From Deltaproteobacteria bacterium (lineage in GTDB: Bacteria > Desulfobacterota > Binatia > UBA9968): a DNA stretch of 64,000 bases. Of this stretch, positions 36,724-44,529 are shown piece after piece (position 1 is the stretch's first letter; each line of letters begins with the position of its first letter). The stretch is from the NCBI GenBank assembly GCA_016874755.1, contig VGTH01000028.1:1-64000 (forward strand). The letters are read 5' to 3'. Position numbers and translations under genes: made by a program. A model generated the notes under the pieces. The model worked only from the letters and a program-made list of their open reading frames with translations, had not been told where the DNA came from and did no database searches.

Positions 36724-39700
36724 AGCTCTCTTCCTGCCCCCTGCGCGCCGCTCGCACGCGAAAACCTGGCACCGTGCTCCCGCGCTTGCCGCGGCAATTT
36801 AATGGCAAACGTCACACCCGCTTGCGGATTGTTCCTGACGTCGATGGTGCCGCAGTGTCCGTTCATGATCTCGCGGCAGATCGCCAGGCCCAGTCCCGTG
36901 CCGCCGGCTTTCGACTTCGTCTTGCTCGATTGCACGAACTTGTCGAAAACGGCTTCCAGCTCCGTTTCGGGAATGCCGCAGCCTTGGTCCGAAATCTCGA
37001 TAGCCAACGCGTCGCATTTTTCCGTATCCGTTGCCCGGCGTCCGACCGGCAGTTCACCATCACGTAGAGCGATGTGTATCTTGCCGCCGTTCGGCGAAAA
37101 CTTAAACGCGTTGGACACGACGTTGCGAATCACTTGGTGCATCGCGCCGCAATCACACCAACCCCGGGTGTTATCGGAGATTGTCTCAACCGCAATCTCG
37201 ATATTTCGCTCGGCAACCAGTTGCGAGAACTCTTGAGATACGGCGTCGACCACTTCACGCAAATCATTTTCTGCCATGTCGAATTTGGCGCTGCCCGCTT
37301 CCAGCTTGGAAAGATCGAGCAAATTGTTGAGCAACGCCAACAACCGGCTCCCGCCGGTCGCAATGTTGGAAAAGTAGCCGCGCAACTTCTCCGGGGTCAT
37401 GGTCAGCGCCACGTCTTCGCCGCGTTTGGCAAAGCTCAAGATCGCATGCATCGGCGTGCGCAGCTCGTGCGACATGTTAGCAAGAAATTGGGTCTTGGCG
37501 CGGTCCGCCGCTTCGGCCGCCTCTTTGGCAAGCCGCAAGTCAAGCGTTTGCTCCGCGACTAACTCCTCAAGGTGGTTGCGATGTTTGCGCAATTCCTTTT
37601 CGGCAAGTTTACGCTCGGTGATGTCCTGCAAAAACGCCGTAAAGTAGGGTTCGCCATCGACTTCGAACGCTGTGACGGCGAATTCAGCGGGAAACTCCTC
37701 ACCGCTGCGGCGCAGCGCCGGTAACTCTACCCGACGTCCGATGACCCGCGCTTGGCGCGACTCCAGGTACCGTCGCAGGCCCTTTTCGTGCTCTTCGCGC
37801 AGGCGCTGTGGGATGATCATCTCCGACAACTTGCGTCCATATGCGTCAGCGGCGCTCCAGCCAAAGATCTCTTCCGCCCGCCCGTTCCAACCGGTTACAT
37901 CACCGGCGCCGTCGATCGAGATCACTGCGTCAAACGCCGTATCAATGATTCGGCGATGCCGCTCTTCGCTTTCACGCAACGCTGTTTCCGCCGTTTTCAT
38001 CGCGGTGACATCCATGTACGTACCGAGCACACCGTAGATTTCTCCATCCGGTTGGCGCAATGGAACTTTGCAGGTGCTTAGCCAACGCGTGCTTCCATCT
38101 GGCAAAGTAAGCGGCTCGAGAATATTCATCTCTTGTACGCCCGATTCCATCACCCGACGGTCGCAGGCTTGGAAAAAGTCGGCCTGCTTGCCCTTCCAGG
38201 GCATCTCTTGATCGGTTTTGCCAATCAAATCTAACGGGCCGAGATCGCGCATCAACGACGCGTTGGCGCCGAGAAATTTCCCTTCACGGTCTTTCCAGAA
38301 CACACGCTGCGGCAAGATATCCAGCACGGTGCGGAGAAACTCGCGCGACTCGCGCAGCTCCAGCGCTGCTTGCTTGCGTTGCGTAATATCCTGCGCCACA
38401 CCGATGATCATCTCCGGCGTGCCGTTCTCGGACACTACTCGGTTGAGCATCACGTCGACCCAAACGACGTGGCCGTCCTTGTGAATGAACCGTTTCTCTA
38501 CGTGAAAGCCGCCGCCCTCGGGCCCTGCCAACTTGACGAATTCTGCGTAATTGCAGGCTCGATCCTCCGGATGGGTAATGTCGTCCCAACTCAATTGGTA
38601 AAGCTCCTCGGCCGAGTAACCAACCATCTCGCAAAATTTCGGATTTACTCGTGCCATGCAACCTGTGCCGGCAAACGACTGACTCAGGCCGACACTGGCG
38701 GAGTCGAAGAAAACACGGAAGCGCTGCTCGCTTTCAGATAAAGCTCCCAGCATCTTCTGCCTCTCCGTGACGTCGCGTACCAAGGTGAGGAAACAATCGC
38801 GCCCGCCGATTTCCACTCGCGTAACACGCGCCTCGGCGGGATAACGAGTTCCATCCTTGCGCAGGTTGTAGCCTTCACGCGTAATTGTTTGGCCAGGCTT
38901 GAGTGAGTGCCAGTGACTTAACATCTCATCTTTTGTACGGCCGCTCAAAAACTCCCAGCAGTACAGTTTGAGCAACTCTTCGCGGCCATAGCCGAGAACA
39001 TCGATCAAGCGTTGATTGACGTCGATGATTCGCCCTTCCTCGTCAAAAAGAGCGACGAGATCGCCGGCTTGATCGACAACGGTTCGAAACTTGACTTCGC
39101 TCGCGCGCAGCGCGGCTCCGGTGGCTTTTCTCTCGGAGATATCTATGGCGTAGGTGACTCGCGAAGCTGGCCGGCCTTTTTCGTCTCTGACCAGCGTCAT
39201 TTCGAAAAGCACTGGGAAGCGCGAGCCGTCCTTGCGCAAGTGCTCGAGCTCGAAAACCACATGGTCCTTATCTTCGAGCCGCTGTATTACTTCTTTCATT
39301 TCTTCGTGCCGGTCGGTTGGAATGAGCGTCGCAAAAGGCTTTCCGATTAACTCATCCACCGTGTAGCCACGCTGGCGCGCAAAGGCGGGATTGACACGAG
39401 TCAATGTGTTCGTCCTCACATCGCTCATCGACATCCCGAAAGCCGCCGTTTCGAAAATATGGGCCCACTGCTGCGCAACTTTCTCGGCCTGTTTTCGTGT
39501 CGTAATCTCTTGCGCAAAGCCCTGCCAGAGAATGCTGCCATCGCCTTCTGGTTCGGGGACGGCGGCCGCTTCAATCCAAATCTCTCCTTTGGTCGGGTGT
39601 TGAATGCGCCATTGCGCTACCGCCGACCGCAGTGTGCGCGCCGAAACTTCAATAGCTTCGTAGACTCGCGGCAAGTCATCGGGGTGCATGGTTTGGAAAA

Positions 39701-39830
39701 ACGCCGTGGCATCTTGAGCGAGATCGTCGCTGGACAATAACGGAAAATACTCTTTGAAGAGCGCACCGGTGTAGGGCAAACTCGTCGCGCCATCCGGGGC
39801 GCGGCGAAACGAAAAAACCACGCCGGGCAT
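36720..39830 (-). CDS. Multi-PAS sensor histidine kinase, main reading frame
   Basis: 1036 residues from ATG 39830, but this is not the true N-terminus: the protein continues upstream in another frame (39617-40285), with the frame changing at six A residues (39847-39842). Six PAS domains are seen here at roughly 5-110, 130-230, 250-360, 370-490, 500-615 and 625-740, each ending in the usual DITERK, DVTERQ or DITQRK box. A coiled linker and a HisKA domain (FLANMSHELRTPMHAILSFA, phospho-His) follow. The HATPase has N-box NVVSNAFKFSPNG, G1 DQGCGIPE and G2 GGTGLGLAICREI. No membrane segment, so it senses cytoplasmic signals (redox, ligand or light). Linked to the REC-HATPase protein downstream and to a receiver and an HPt protein upstream. 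Confidence 0.87.
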   Translation of the reverse strand: MPGVVFSFRRAPDGATSLPYTGALFKEYFPLLSSDDLAQDATAFFQTMHPDDLPRVYEAIEVSARTLRSAVAQWRIQHPTKGEIWIEAAAVPEPEGDGSILWQGFAQEITTRKQAEKVAQQWAHIFETAAFGMSMSDVRTNTLTRVNPAFARQRGYTVDELIGKPFATLIPTDRHEEMKEVIQRLEDKDHVVFELEHLRKDGSRFPVLFEMTLVRDEKGRPASRVTYAIDISERKATGAALRASEVKFRTVVDQAGDLVALFDEEGRIIDVNQRLIDVLGYGREELLKLYCWEFLSGRTKDEMLSHWHSLKPGQTITREGYNLRKDGTRYPAEARVTRVEIGGRDCFLTLVRDVTERQKMLGALSESEQRFRVFFDSASVGLSQSFAGTGCMARVNPKFCEMVGYSAEELYQLSWDDITHPEDRACNYAEFVKLAGPEGGGFHVEKRFIHKDGHVVWVDVMLNRVVSENGTPEMIIGVAQDITQRKQAALELRESREFLRTVLDILPQRVFWKDREGKFLGANASLMRDLGPLDLIGKTDQEMPWKGKQADFFQACDRRVMESGVQEMNILEPLTLPDGSTRWLSTCKVPLRQPDGEIYGVLGTYMDVTAMKTAETALRESEERHRRIIDTAFDAVISIDGAGDVTGWNGRAEEIFGWSAADAYGRKLSEMIIPQRLREEHEKGLRRYLESRQARVIGRRVELPALRRSGEEFPAEFAVTAFEVDGEPYFTAFLQDITERKLAEKELRKHRNHLEELVAEQTLDLRLAKEAAEAADRAKTQFLANMSHELRTPMHAILSFAKRGEDVALTMTPEKLRGYFSNIATGGSRLLALLNNLLDLSKLEAGSAKFDMAENDLREVVDAVSQEFSQLVAERNIEIAVETISDNTRGWCDCGAMHQVIRNVVSNAFKFSPNGGKIHIALRDGELPVGRRATDTEKCDALAIEISDQGCGIPETELEAVFDKFVQSSKTKSKAGGTGLGLAICREIMNGHCGTIDVRNNPQAGVTFAIKLPRQAREHGARFSRASGAQGAGREL

Positions 39831-40285
39831 GGCGTCGGCAATTTTTTCACCCTCGCGTCAGCTTCAAGCCTCACGCGCAGCGCTTCTTCTTGCCACTTCT
39901 GCCGGTCGATCTCGATGTTGGTGCCGAACCATTTGACGATCTTGCTGTGGCCGTCGCGCTGTGGCGTGGCCCGGCTCTTGAACCAGCGGTAAAATCCGTC
40001 CGCGCCGCGGATGCGAAATTCGCCGTCGAAGATCTCCTCGTTTTCGAGCGCGCACCGCCAGCCTGCGCGCAAAGCCTCCAGGTCTTCGGGATGAACGAGT
40101 TTTTGCCAACCCCAGCCGACCTGTTTTTCTGCCGGTAGACCGGTGTGCGCGACCCACTGCGGACTGACATAGTCGCAGCGACCATCCGGCGCGGCCGTCC
40201 AGACGAGCAACGGCAGCGCCTCGACGAGCTCACGAAAATGATTTTCGTTAAGCACGGCACGCACCTGTAGCGGTTTGTCTAGCAC
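39617..40285 (-). CDS. N-terminal part of the same kinase (first PAS), frameshifted
   Basis: GTG start at 40285 (another GTG at 40255). Residues 12-125 form a PAS domain (ELVEALPLLVWTAAPDGRCD, GADGFYRWFKSRATPQRDGH) and a coiled tail (EEALRVRLEADARVKK) up to about 39848. Beyond that point this frame reads as unrelated sequence, while the other frame continues with IADAMPGVVFSFRR. Reading GTG AAA AAA then re-reading one A (a minus-one shift) gives VKKIADAMPG, which joins both pieces into a kinase of about 1188 residues with seven PAS domains. It may be a real mutation, a sequencing deletion in the A run, or slippage. Confidence 0.75.
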   Translation of the reverse strand: MLDKPLQVRAVLNENHFRELVEALPLLVWTAAPDGRCDYVSPQWVAHTGLPAEKQVGWGWQKLVHPEDLEALRAGWRCALENEEIFDGEFRIRGADGFYRWFKSRATPQRDGHSKIVKWFGTNIEIDRQKWQEEALRVRLEADARVKKLPTPCPAWFFRFAAPRMARRVCPTPVRSSKSIFRYCPATISLKMPRRFSKPCTPMTCRESTKLLKFRRAHCGRR

Positions 40286-40347
40286 CCATCACACGTTTCA
40301 TCGGTTGGGATGAAAACGACTTAAGATGTCATTGTAAAACGAAGGAT

Positions 40348-40385
40348 GTCTAAAAACTGACGCGGCAATGTCGCCTAGTTTTTGA
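40348..40385. promoter_or_regulatory. inverted repeat in the divergent gap kinase/response regulator
   Basis: GTCTAAAAACT and AGTTTTTGAC are 10-base arms (one bulged T) around a GC-rich centre. A symmetric site in a 197-base divergent intergenic region is a candidate operator, or a hairpin in either transcript. Confidence 0.4.
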
Positions 40386-40481
40386 CACCGAGGAAACCGG
40401 CGCGCACTAACTAAAGCCTTATGTCGATGTTGTCGACTGTTCTACATGAAGGAACAAAAATGCTCTTGATCGAGGTGAGTT

Positions 40482-40766
40482 ATGCCAGATGGCGCCCTCA
40501 AAGCACTCGTCATTGACGACAGCCCCACCGATCAGTTGGCGCTTTCACAACTTTTGACGGACAAGCTCGGTTTTGCCGTCGAAACAGCCGACGATGGTAT
40601 GGCAGGGCTCGATCGGCTTTCGTCGCAATCTTTCGATCTGGTTTTTCTCGATCTCACGATGCCGGTCATGAGCGGCGTCGAAGTGCTTTCGGAGATCCGC
40701 GTTTGGTCCGAACCGCGGAGCTACCGGGGGTCGTCATCTCCGGCAACACCGATCGCGCCACCGTGA
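40482..40766 (+). pseudogene. Response regulator, N-terminal half, frameshifted
   Basis: Starts MPDGALKALVIDDSPTDQLA; a receiver with acidic pair D12/D13 and acceptor D57 (FLDLTMPVMSGVEVLSEIR). After GAG ATC CGC (about 40700) the frame becomes unrelated, whereas the next frame continues LVRTAELPGVVISGN, so one base is missing here. The frame stops at 40766. The intact gene would run at least to about 41055 and probably to 41198. Confidence 0.72.
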
Positions 40767-41173
40767 AGTCGCTTTTGGAATTGAAAATTTCCGACTACGT
40801 CATCAAACCCTTCAACGCCGACACGCTCACCAAACGGCTCGAACCAACACTTAGCCGATTTCATCGCGCCGCGCCTGCACCCAACAGTTTAGATATGCCC
40901 AGTGAGAACGCCGCACTTGCCAGCCACAAACCAGTCGCTCTAGTTGCCGGCGGCGACGCCAATTTTCGCCACTTCTTTGTTTCGGCGGCGAGTGATCTCT
41001 TCAATGTCGTCGAAGCTGTCAACGGCGCCAAAGCGCTTGCGGCGGTTTTGCGGCAAACTGTACACGCCGGGCATCCCCACGGCTACCGAACAAGGCGAAG
41101 AAGTGCGCGGCGGTTCAGCGGAACGGTTAGCGTTATATGCCGGCGACGACATCGAGTTTGTCGTCAGCCTTGA
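40703..41173 (+). pseudogene. Response regulator, second half, with a second frame change
   Basis: Continues the receiver from ELPGVVISGNTDR to DYVIKPFNADTLTKRLEPTL (conserved Thr/Ser and Lys region), then a linker and a second receiver-like start (KPVALVAGGDANFRHFFVSA). After AKALAAVLRQ (about 41055) the sense is lost; the frame of the first half resumes with LYTPGIPTATEQGEEVRGGS and runs to a stop at 41198, just before the HPt gene. The two frame changes compensate, which is typical of either local assembly error or decay. Confidence 0.6.
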
Positions 41174-41206
41174 GAGAAGACAGCTCGGCCAGTCTTAAAC
41201 ATTGCC

Positions 41207-41563
41207 ATGGCGACCGAACAGGAGATCACGGGCAAGATCCAAGAGTGGGTCCGCAACTGCGGCGAAAACTTCGCCACAAAGCTGATCGCCACCTATGTGC
41301 GCGATGCCAGCAAGCGACTCGCCGACATCCACCAAGCGCACGCCAGCGGCGATCGAGCTCTGCTCACGAGATCGGCCCACACGATGAAGTCGAGCAGCGG
41401 CCAGGTAGGGGCCATGGCGGTTTCAGAGTCAGCCAAGACCATCGAGTTGGCGTCGCGCGCGGCAAAGTTTGAGGAGGCTGGCGCAGTGTTGCCGGCGCTG
41501 GACGCAGAGTTTGCCGTCGCGAAAAAAGTCCTCGAGGCGATCGGCGCTAGTCCGTCGGCCTAG
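41207..41563 (+). CDS. HPt-domain phosphotransfer protein
   Basis: 118 residues, all helical. The phospho-acceptor is His58 in LTRSAHTMKSSSGQVGA, the standard HPt motif (AH.LKG/SS). It shuttles phosphate between the sensor kinase and receivers; being directly downstream of the double-receiver gene and near the seven-PAS kinase, it likely completes a multi-step relay. Intact, unlike its upstream neighbour. No signal peptide or membrane helix. Confidence 0.85.
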   Translation: MATEQEITGKIQEWVRNCGENFATKLIATYVRDASKRLADIHQAHASGDRALLTRSAHTMKSSSGQVGAMAVSESAKTIELASRAAKFEEAGAVLPALDAEFAVAKKVLEAIGASPSA

Positions 41564-41681
41564 TGCCTTTGCACTCCGGAAAATTTGAGCAGCCCCAAAA
41601 CTGTGAGCCGGCGTGCGAGCCTTGGCGCGCTGTGCGCAAGGCCATGGGCTTTGCGCATTGTGGGCAGTTGGGTGCGAGTCG

Positions 41682-41730
41682 ACCTGACGGATCAGTCGCA
41701 TCCGACCGATCCGACGGATTTTTGCTCTTC
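41682..41730. repeat. GATCCGACGGATT-type repeat, left of the four-helix remnant
   Basis: ACGGATCAGTCGCATCCGAC and GATCCGACGGATT units. Complementary in sense to the block at 41955-42003; together they bracket the remnant at 41765-41938. Confidence 0.6.
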
Positions 41731-41764
41731 GCCCGTTCAGCTCGCCGCGCTGCGGCGAGCTGCT

Positions 41765-41938
41765 AGAGGTTGCCGCGGCGCGGCTCCCTTCGGCGATATT
41801 CTGCCGGCCGCTGCGCGCGGCCTGCACCATCTGGTCGTGGGTGCGCGAGCGCTTGGAAACAAAACGCTCGCAGAAAGAGACGGTCCCGTCATACACGACC
41901 GTGGTCACCTGCAAGCTGCGCAACTCGCGGTAACCACC
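41765..41938 (-). pseudogene. Remnant of an S23-type four-helix-bundle protein
   Basis: The minus strand encodes GGYRELRSLQVTTVVYDGTV, FCERFVSKRSRTHDQMVQAA and RSGRQNIAEGSRAAATSS, the first two helices of the four-helix-bundle (S23/IVS-type) family, whose members are about 110-130 residues and often occur inside 23S rRNA insertions or as free-standing genes. Here only about 58 residues are left; the frame then enters repeat sequence. The upstream frame (to an ATG at 42013) reads SDGSDGSDRSVGS, again repeat-derived. Function of the family is unknown. Not in an rRNA gene here. Confidence 0.6.
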
Positions 41939-41954
41939 GCTAGGTCGGAGTCTC

Positions 41955-42003
41955 CGTGAAGATCCGACCGATCGGTCGGATCCGTCGGATCCGTCAGATT
42001 CTT
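41955..42003. repeat. GATCCGTC-type repeat, right of the four-helix remnant
   Basis: Contains GATCCGACCGATCGGTCGG followed by GATCCGTC units. Inverted with respect to 41682-41730 and similar to the block inside the TctC gene (1391-1430). Confidence 0.6.
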
Positions 42004-42019
42004 TTGTTCTCAAAGCGCA

Positions 42020-44410
42020 TCACTTGATCGCCTCTTGCGCCTGAAGTTCCGCAATCTGTTCTTTACTCAGCCCCAAGATCTTGCCGAACACCTCGTCGTT
42101 GTTAGCGCCGATCCACGGCGCCGGCCGCGCTGCGTCCGCTTTTGACAGCGACGGTAGCGCCGGCAAGCCATGATGGGTGATCTTGCCCCAGGGCTGCGCC
42201 TCGGTCTCGACAATGTGGCCGCGCGCGCGCAGGTGAATGTCGTGAAACAAATCTTCGCCAGAAGATGGCACGCCGGCCGCGGTGCCAGCCTCCTGCAGCA
42301 AACGAAAGGCTTGCTTGGGCGTGTTCTTGCGCGTCCACTCGGAAAGTTTTTTGTCGAGGTCGTCTCTATGTTGCTTGCGCCCTTCTTTCGTGGCGAACTT
42401 CGCGTCCGCCGCCCAGCTCCCCACCAGCCCCGCCATCGCGCGCCACTCTTCGTCACTGGCGCAGGCGATGATGATCCAGTTATCTTCACCCGCGCAGGGA
42501 TAGACGCCGTAGGGCGCGTAGCACTCGCCAAGAATTTCCCGGTAGCCCATGGCGTCCCACTCGTTGCCGTTGACGGTGTAATCGAGAATCGCCGGTCCCA
42601 TCATCGCGCCCTGGGCTTCGAGCATGCCGCCTTCGATGAACTGACCTTGGCCGGTGCGGGCTTTGTATTCCAACGCAGCGAGCACACCCATCGCCATGGT
42701 CACCGACCCGACGCGGTCGGGCCAGGCGATTTTGCAGCGGGTTTCCATCGGCGAATCGGGATAGCCCCAGAGGCGCATGATCCCCGTATAGGCGAGGAGC
42801 TGCCAGCCCCAGGCAACCCAAGATTTGAGCGGCCCAGTAAGTCCCCAGCCGGGCATGACGGCTTGGACAATGCCAGGATTGATCTTTTGCAGCACGTCGA
42901 AGCTGAAACCGAGCCGCTCGACAACACCGGAGCTAAAATTATCGACCACCACATCCGACTTGGCGACCATCTGTTTGAACAGCTCTTTACCCTGCGGATT
43001 GCGCAAGTTGAGCGTGCAGCCAAGTTTGCCGCGGTTCATGCAGGCGTGCACCGCCGCTTCACGTTCTTTACTAGGGATCGTGCCGGTCTCGATCTTCAAG
43101 ATCTCCATGCCGTAGTAGGCGAGCAGTTCCGTACCCAACGGTCCAGCGTACTGCTGAGTAAGATCGGCCATGCGCAAACCTTGCAACATGGGTTCCCGAT
43201 CACGAGCACGCTCACGAGTCACGGCGGGTTTGAATGTCGCATTTGCAAGCTCGGCAAGAATCTCCTTGCGATGCTGATCGAGCAGCGGCGCCGGGCGGCG
43301 CACGCGCATGGGCGTCAGTGACAGGCGCATGGGCGCGCCCGGTGCTTTGTATTTGCCGATCACCGGATGATCGATTTCCTGCAGCCACTGGCGCTCGCGA
43401 TTCTGCTCGCAGTTGACGAACTGGCCGATGGTGTTGAGCGGCGCGGCGGCGAGATGGCGCGCCTGCGCCTGGTTAGCGAAATCATCGGCGTCAAACTGGC
43501 CGATGAATTCGGCAAAAGCCTTGGCGACCTCTGCGGAATGTTGATCTCGGTAACGTGGGTTTTCCCACTCCGGCCCGGCGAGACACTTGTCGGTCATCCA
43601 GTTTTGCGCGAACTCCTTCCACATATGCGGCATGTTGGTGGTGAAGTGGACGTAGCGCCCGTCCCTGCAGCGATAGATATTCGTCCCCGCGCCACCGTAG
43701 GCCTTGCCCCCGGGCCGTCGCTCGAAGCGGTTCTCGCGCGTGTAGCGCGCCACGCTGCTGCTGTTGCAAAACGTCAGCGCCTCTTGCAGCGACATGTCGA
43801 TGCGCTGCCCGGCACCAGTCTCGCGCGCGTGGCGCACGCCGGCGAGCGACAACATCGCCGCCATGGTGCCGGCCATTTGATAGGCAAGATGACTCGGCGC
43901 CGTGCATTGGCCCTTGTTATCGTCGCCCTGACCGAAGAGAAACCCACCAGTCGCGTTGGCGATGGCATCGCTGCCCTTGTAATGGCGATAGGGCCCAGTG
44001 CGGCCAAACGGCGTGATCGACACGATCACCAGATGGGGAAAGTCGTTACGAAACTTCTCATCGCTAAAGCCATGTTTTTCCAACCCACCGAGCGGCGTCG
44101 CTTCGATCAACAACTGCGCGGACTGCAATAGTTTGACCAACACCTCGCGGTCCGAGCCATTGGCCAAATCAAGCGCGATGCTGCGCTTGTTGGTGTTGGC
44201 GTGCATGAACGTCAGGCTGCGCTCGCGATCGACGATGTTGCCGGCAAACGGCGCCAAGAGGCGACTGGGATCACCGGTAGGCGGCTCGACTTTGATGACG
44301 TCGGCGCCCAGATCGGCCAACTGCCGCGCTGCATAGGACGCCGGAATATCGCCCAGCTCGATTACGCGCAGATGACCGAGCGCGCTGTCTGTGTTGTTAG
44401 GTTCTGCCAC
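42020..44410 (-). CDS. Tandem-domain CaiB/BaiF (class III) CoA-transferase
   Basis: 796 residues, twice the usual 400: domain 1 about 1-390, domain 2 about 405-796. Domain 1 has ADLGADVIKVEPPTGDPSR and the catalytic block GQRIDMSLQEA with Asp205 in the place of the known formyl-CoA transferase aspartate. Domain 2 repeats the fold (LLAYYGMEILKIETG, VVDNFSSGVVERLGFSFDVL), but its block reads GQFIEGGMLEAQ: Glu593 instead of Asp. A two-domain chain can form the interlocked ring that class III enzymes normally build from two chains, with perhaps one active site. It moves CoA between organic acids. Faces the AcuI-like reductase gene upstream on the same strand. Confidence 0.9.
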   Translation of the reverse strand: MAEPNNTDSALGHLRVIELGDIPASYAARQLADLGADVIKVEPPTGDPSRLLAPFAGNIVDRERSLTFMHANTNKRSIALDLANGSDREVLVKLLQSAQLLIEATPLGGLEKHGFSDEKFRNDFPHLVIVSITPFGRTGPYRHYKGSDAIANATGGFLFGQGDDNKGQCTAPSHLAYQMAGTMAAMLSLAGVRHARETGAGQRIDMSLQEALTFCNSSSVARYTRENRFERRPGGKAYGGAGTNIYRCRDGRYVHFTTNMPHMWKEFAQNWMTDKCLAGPEWENPRYRDQHSAEVAKAFAEFIGQFDADDFANQAQARHLAAAPLNTIGQFVNCEQNRERQWLQEIDHPVIGKYKAPGAPMRLSLTPMRVRRPAPLLDQHRKEILAELANATFKPAVTRERARDREPMLQGLRMADLTQQYAGPLGTELLAYYGMEILKIETGTIPSKEREAAVHACMNRGKLGCTLNLRNPQGKELFKQMVAKSDVVVDNFSSGVVERLGFSFDVLQKINPGIVQAVMPGWGLTGPLKSWVAWGWQLLAYTGIMRLWGYPDSPMETRCKIAWPDRVGSVTMAMGVLAALEYKARTGQGQFIEGGMLEAQGAMMGPAILDYTVNGNEWDAMGYREILGECYAPYGVYPCAGEDNWIIIACASDEEWRAMAGLVGSWAADAKFATKEGRKQHRDDLDKKLSEWTRKNTPKQAFRLLQEAGTAAGVPSSGEDLFHDIHLRARGHIVETEAQPWGKITHHGLPALPSLSKADAARPAPWIGANNDEVFGKILGLSKEQIAELQAQEAIK

Positions 44411-44440
44411 AAATCACCTGTGTGCTGTGTGAAAAAACTC

Positions 44441-44517
44441 ATTCACAACGAAGGCACGAAGATCACGAAGAGGAAAACCCTTTTCCGAACTTCGTGTCCT
44501 TCGTGCCTTCGTGGTGC
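44441..44517. repeat. CACGAAG-type inverted repeat, copy 4
   Basis: CACAACGAAGGCACGAAGAT and its near complement CCTTCGTGCCTTCGTGGTG surround an AT-rich centre between two minus-strand genes. Confidence 0.8.
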
Positions 44518-44529
44518 AAAAATCTTTTT

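Noticed and set aside
39842-39847. dnaX-type programmed minus-one frameshift site
   Set aside because: The phase is G AAA AAA T, not A AAA AAG, and no downstream stem was evident; slippage or a missing base is the simpler reading, so it is reported only as a frame change.
41429-41764. Rest of the minus-strand frame that contains the four-helix remnant
   Set aside because: After 41765 the frame is antisense to the HPt gene and repeat sequence; only 41765-41938 resembles a protein family.
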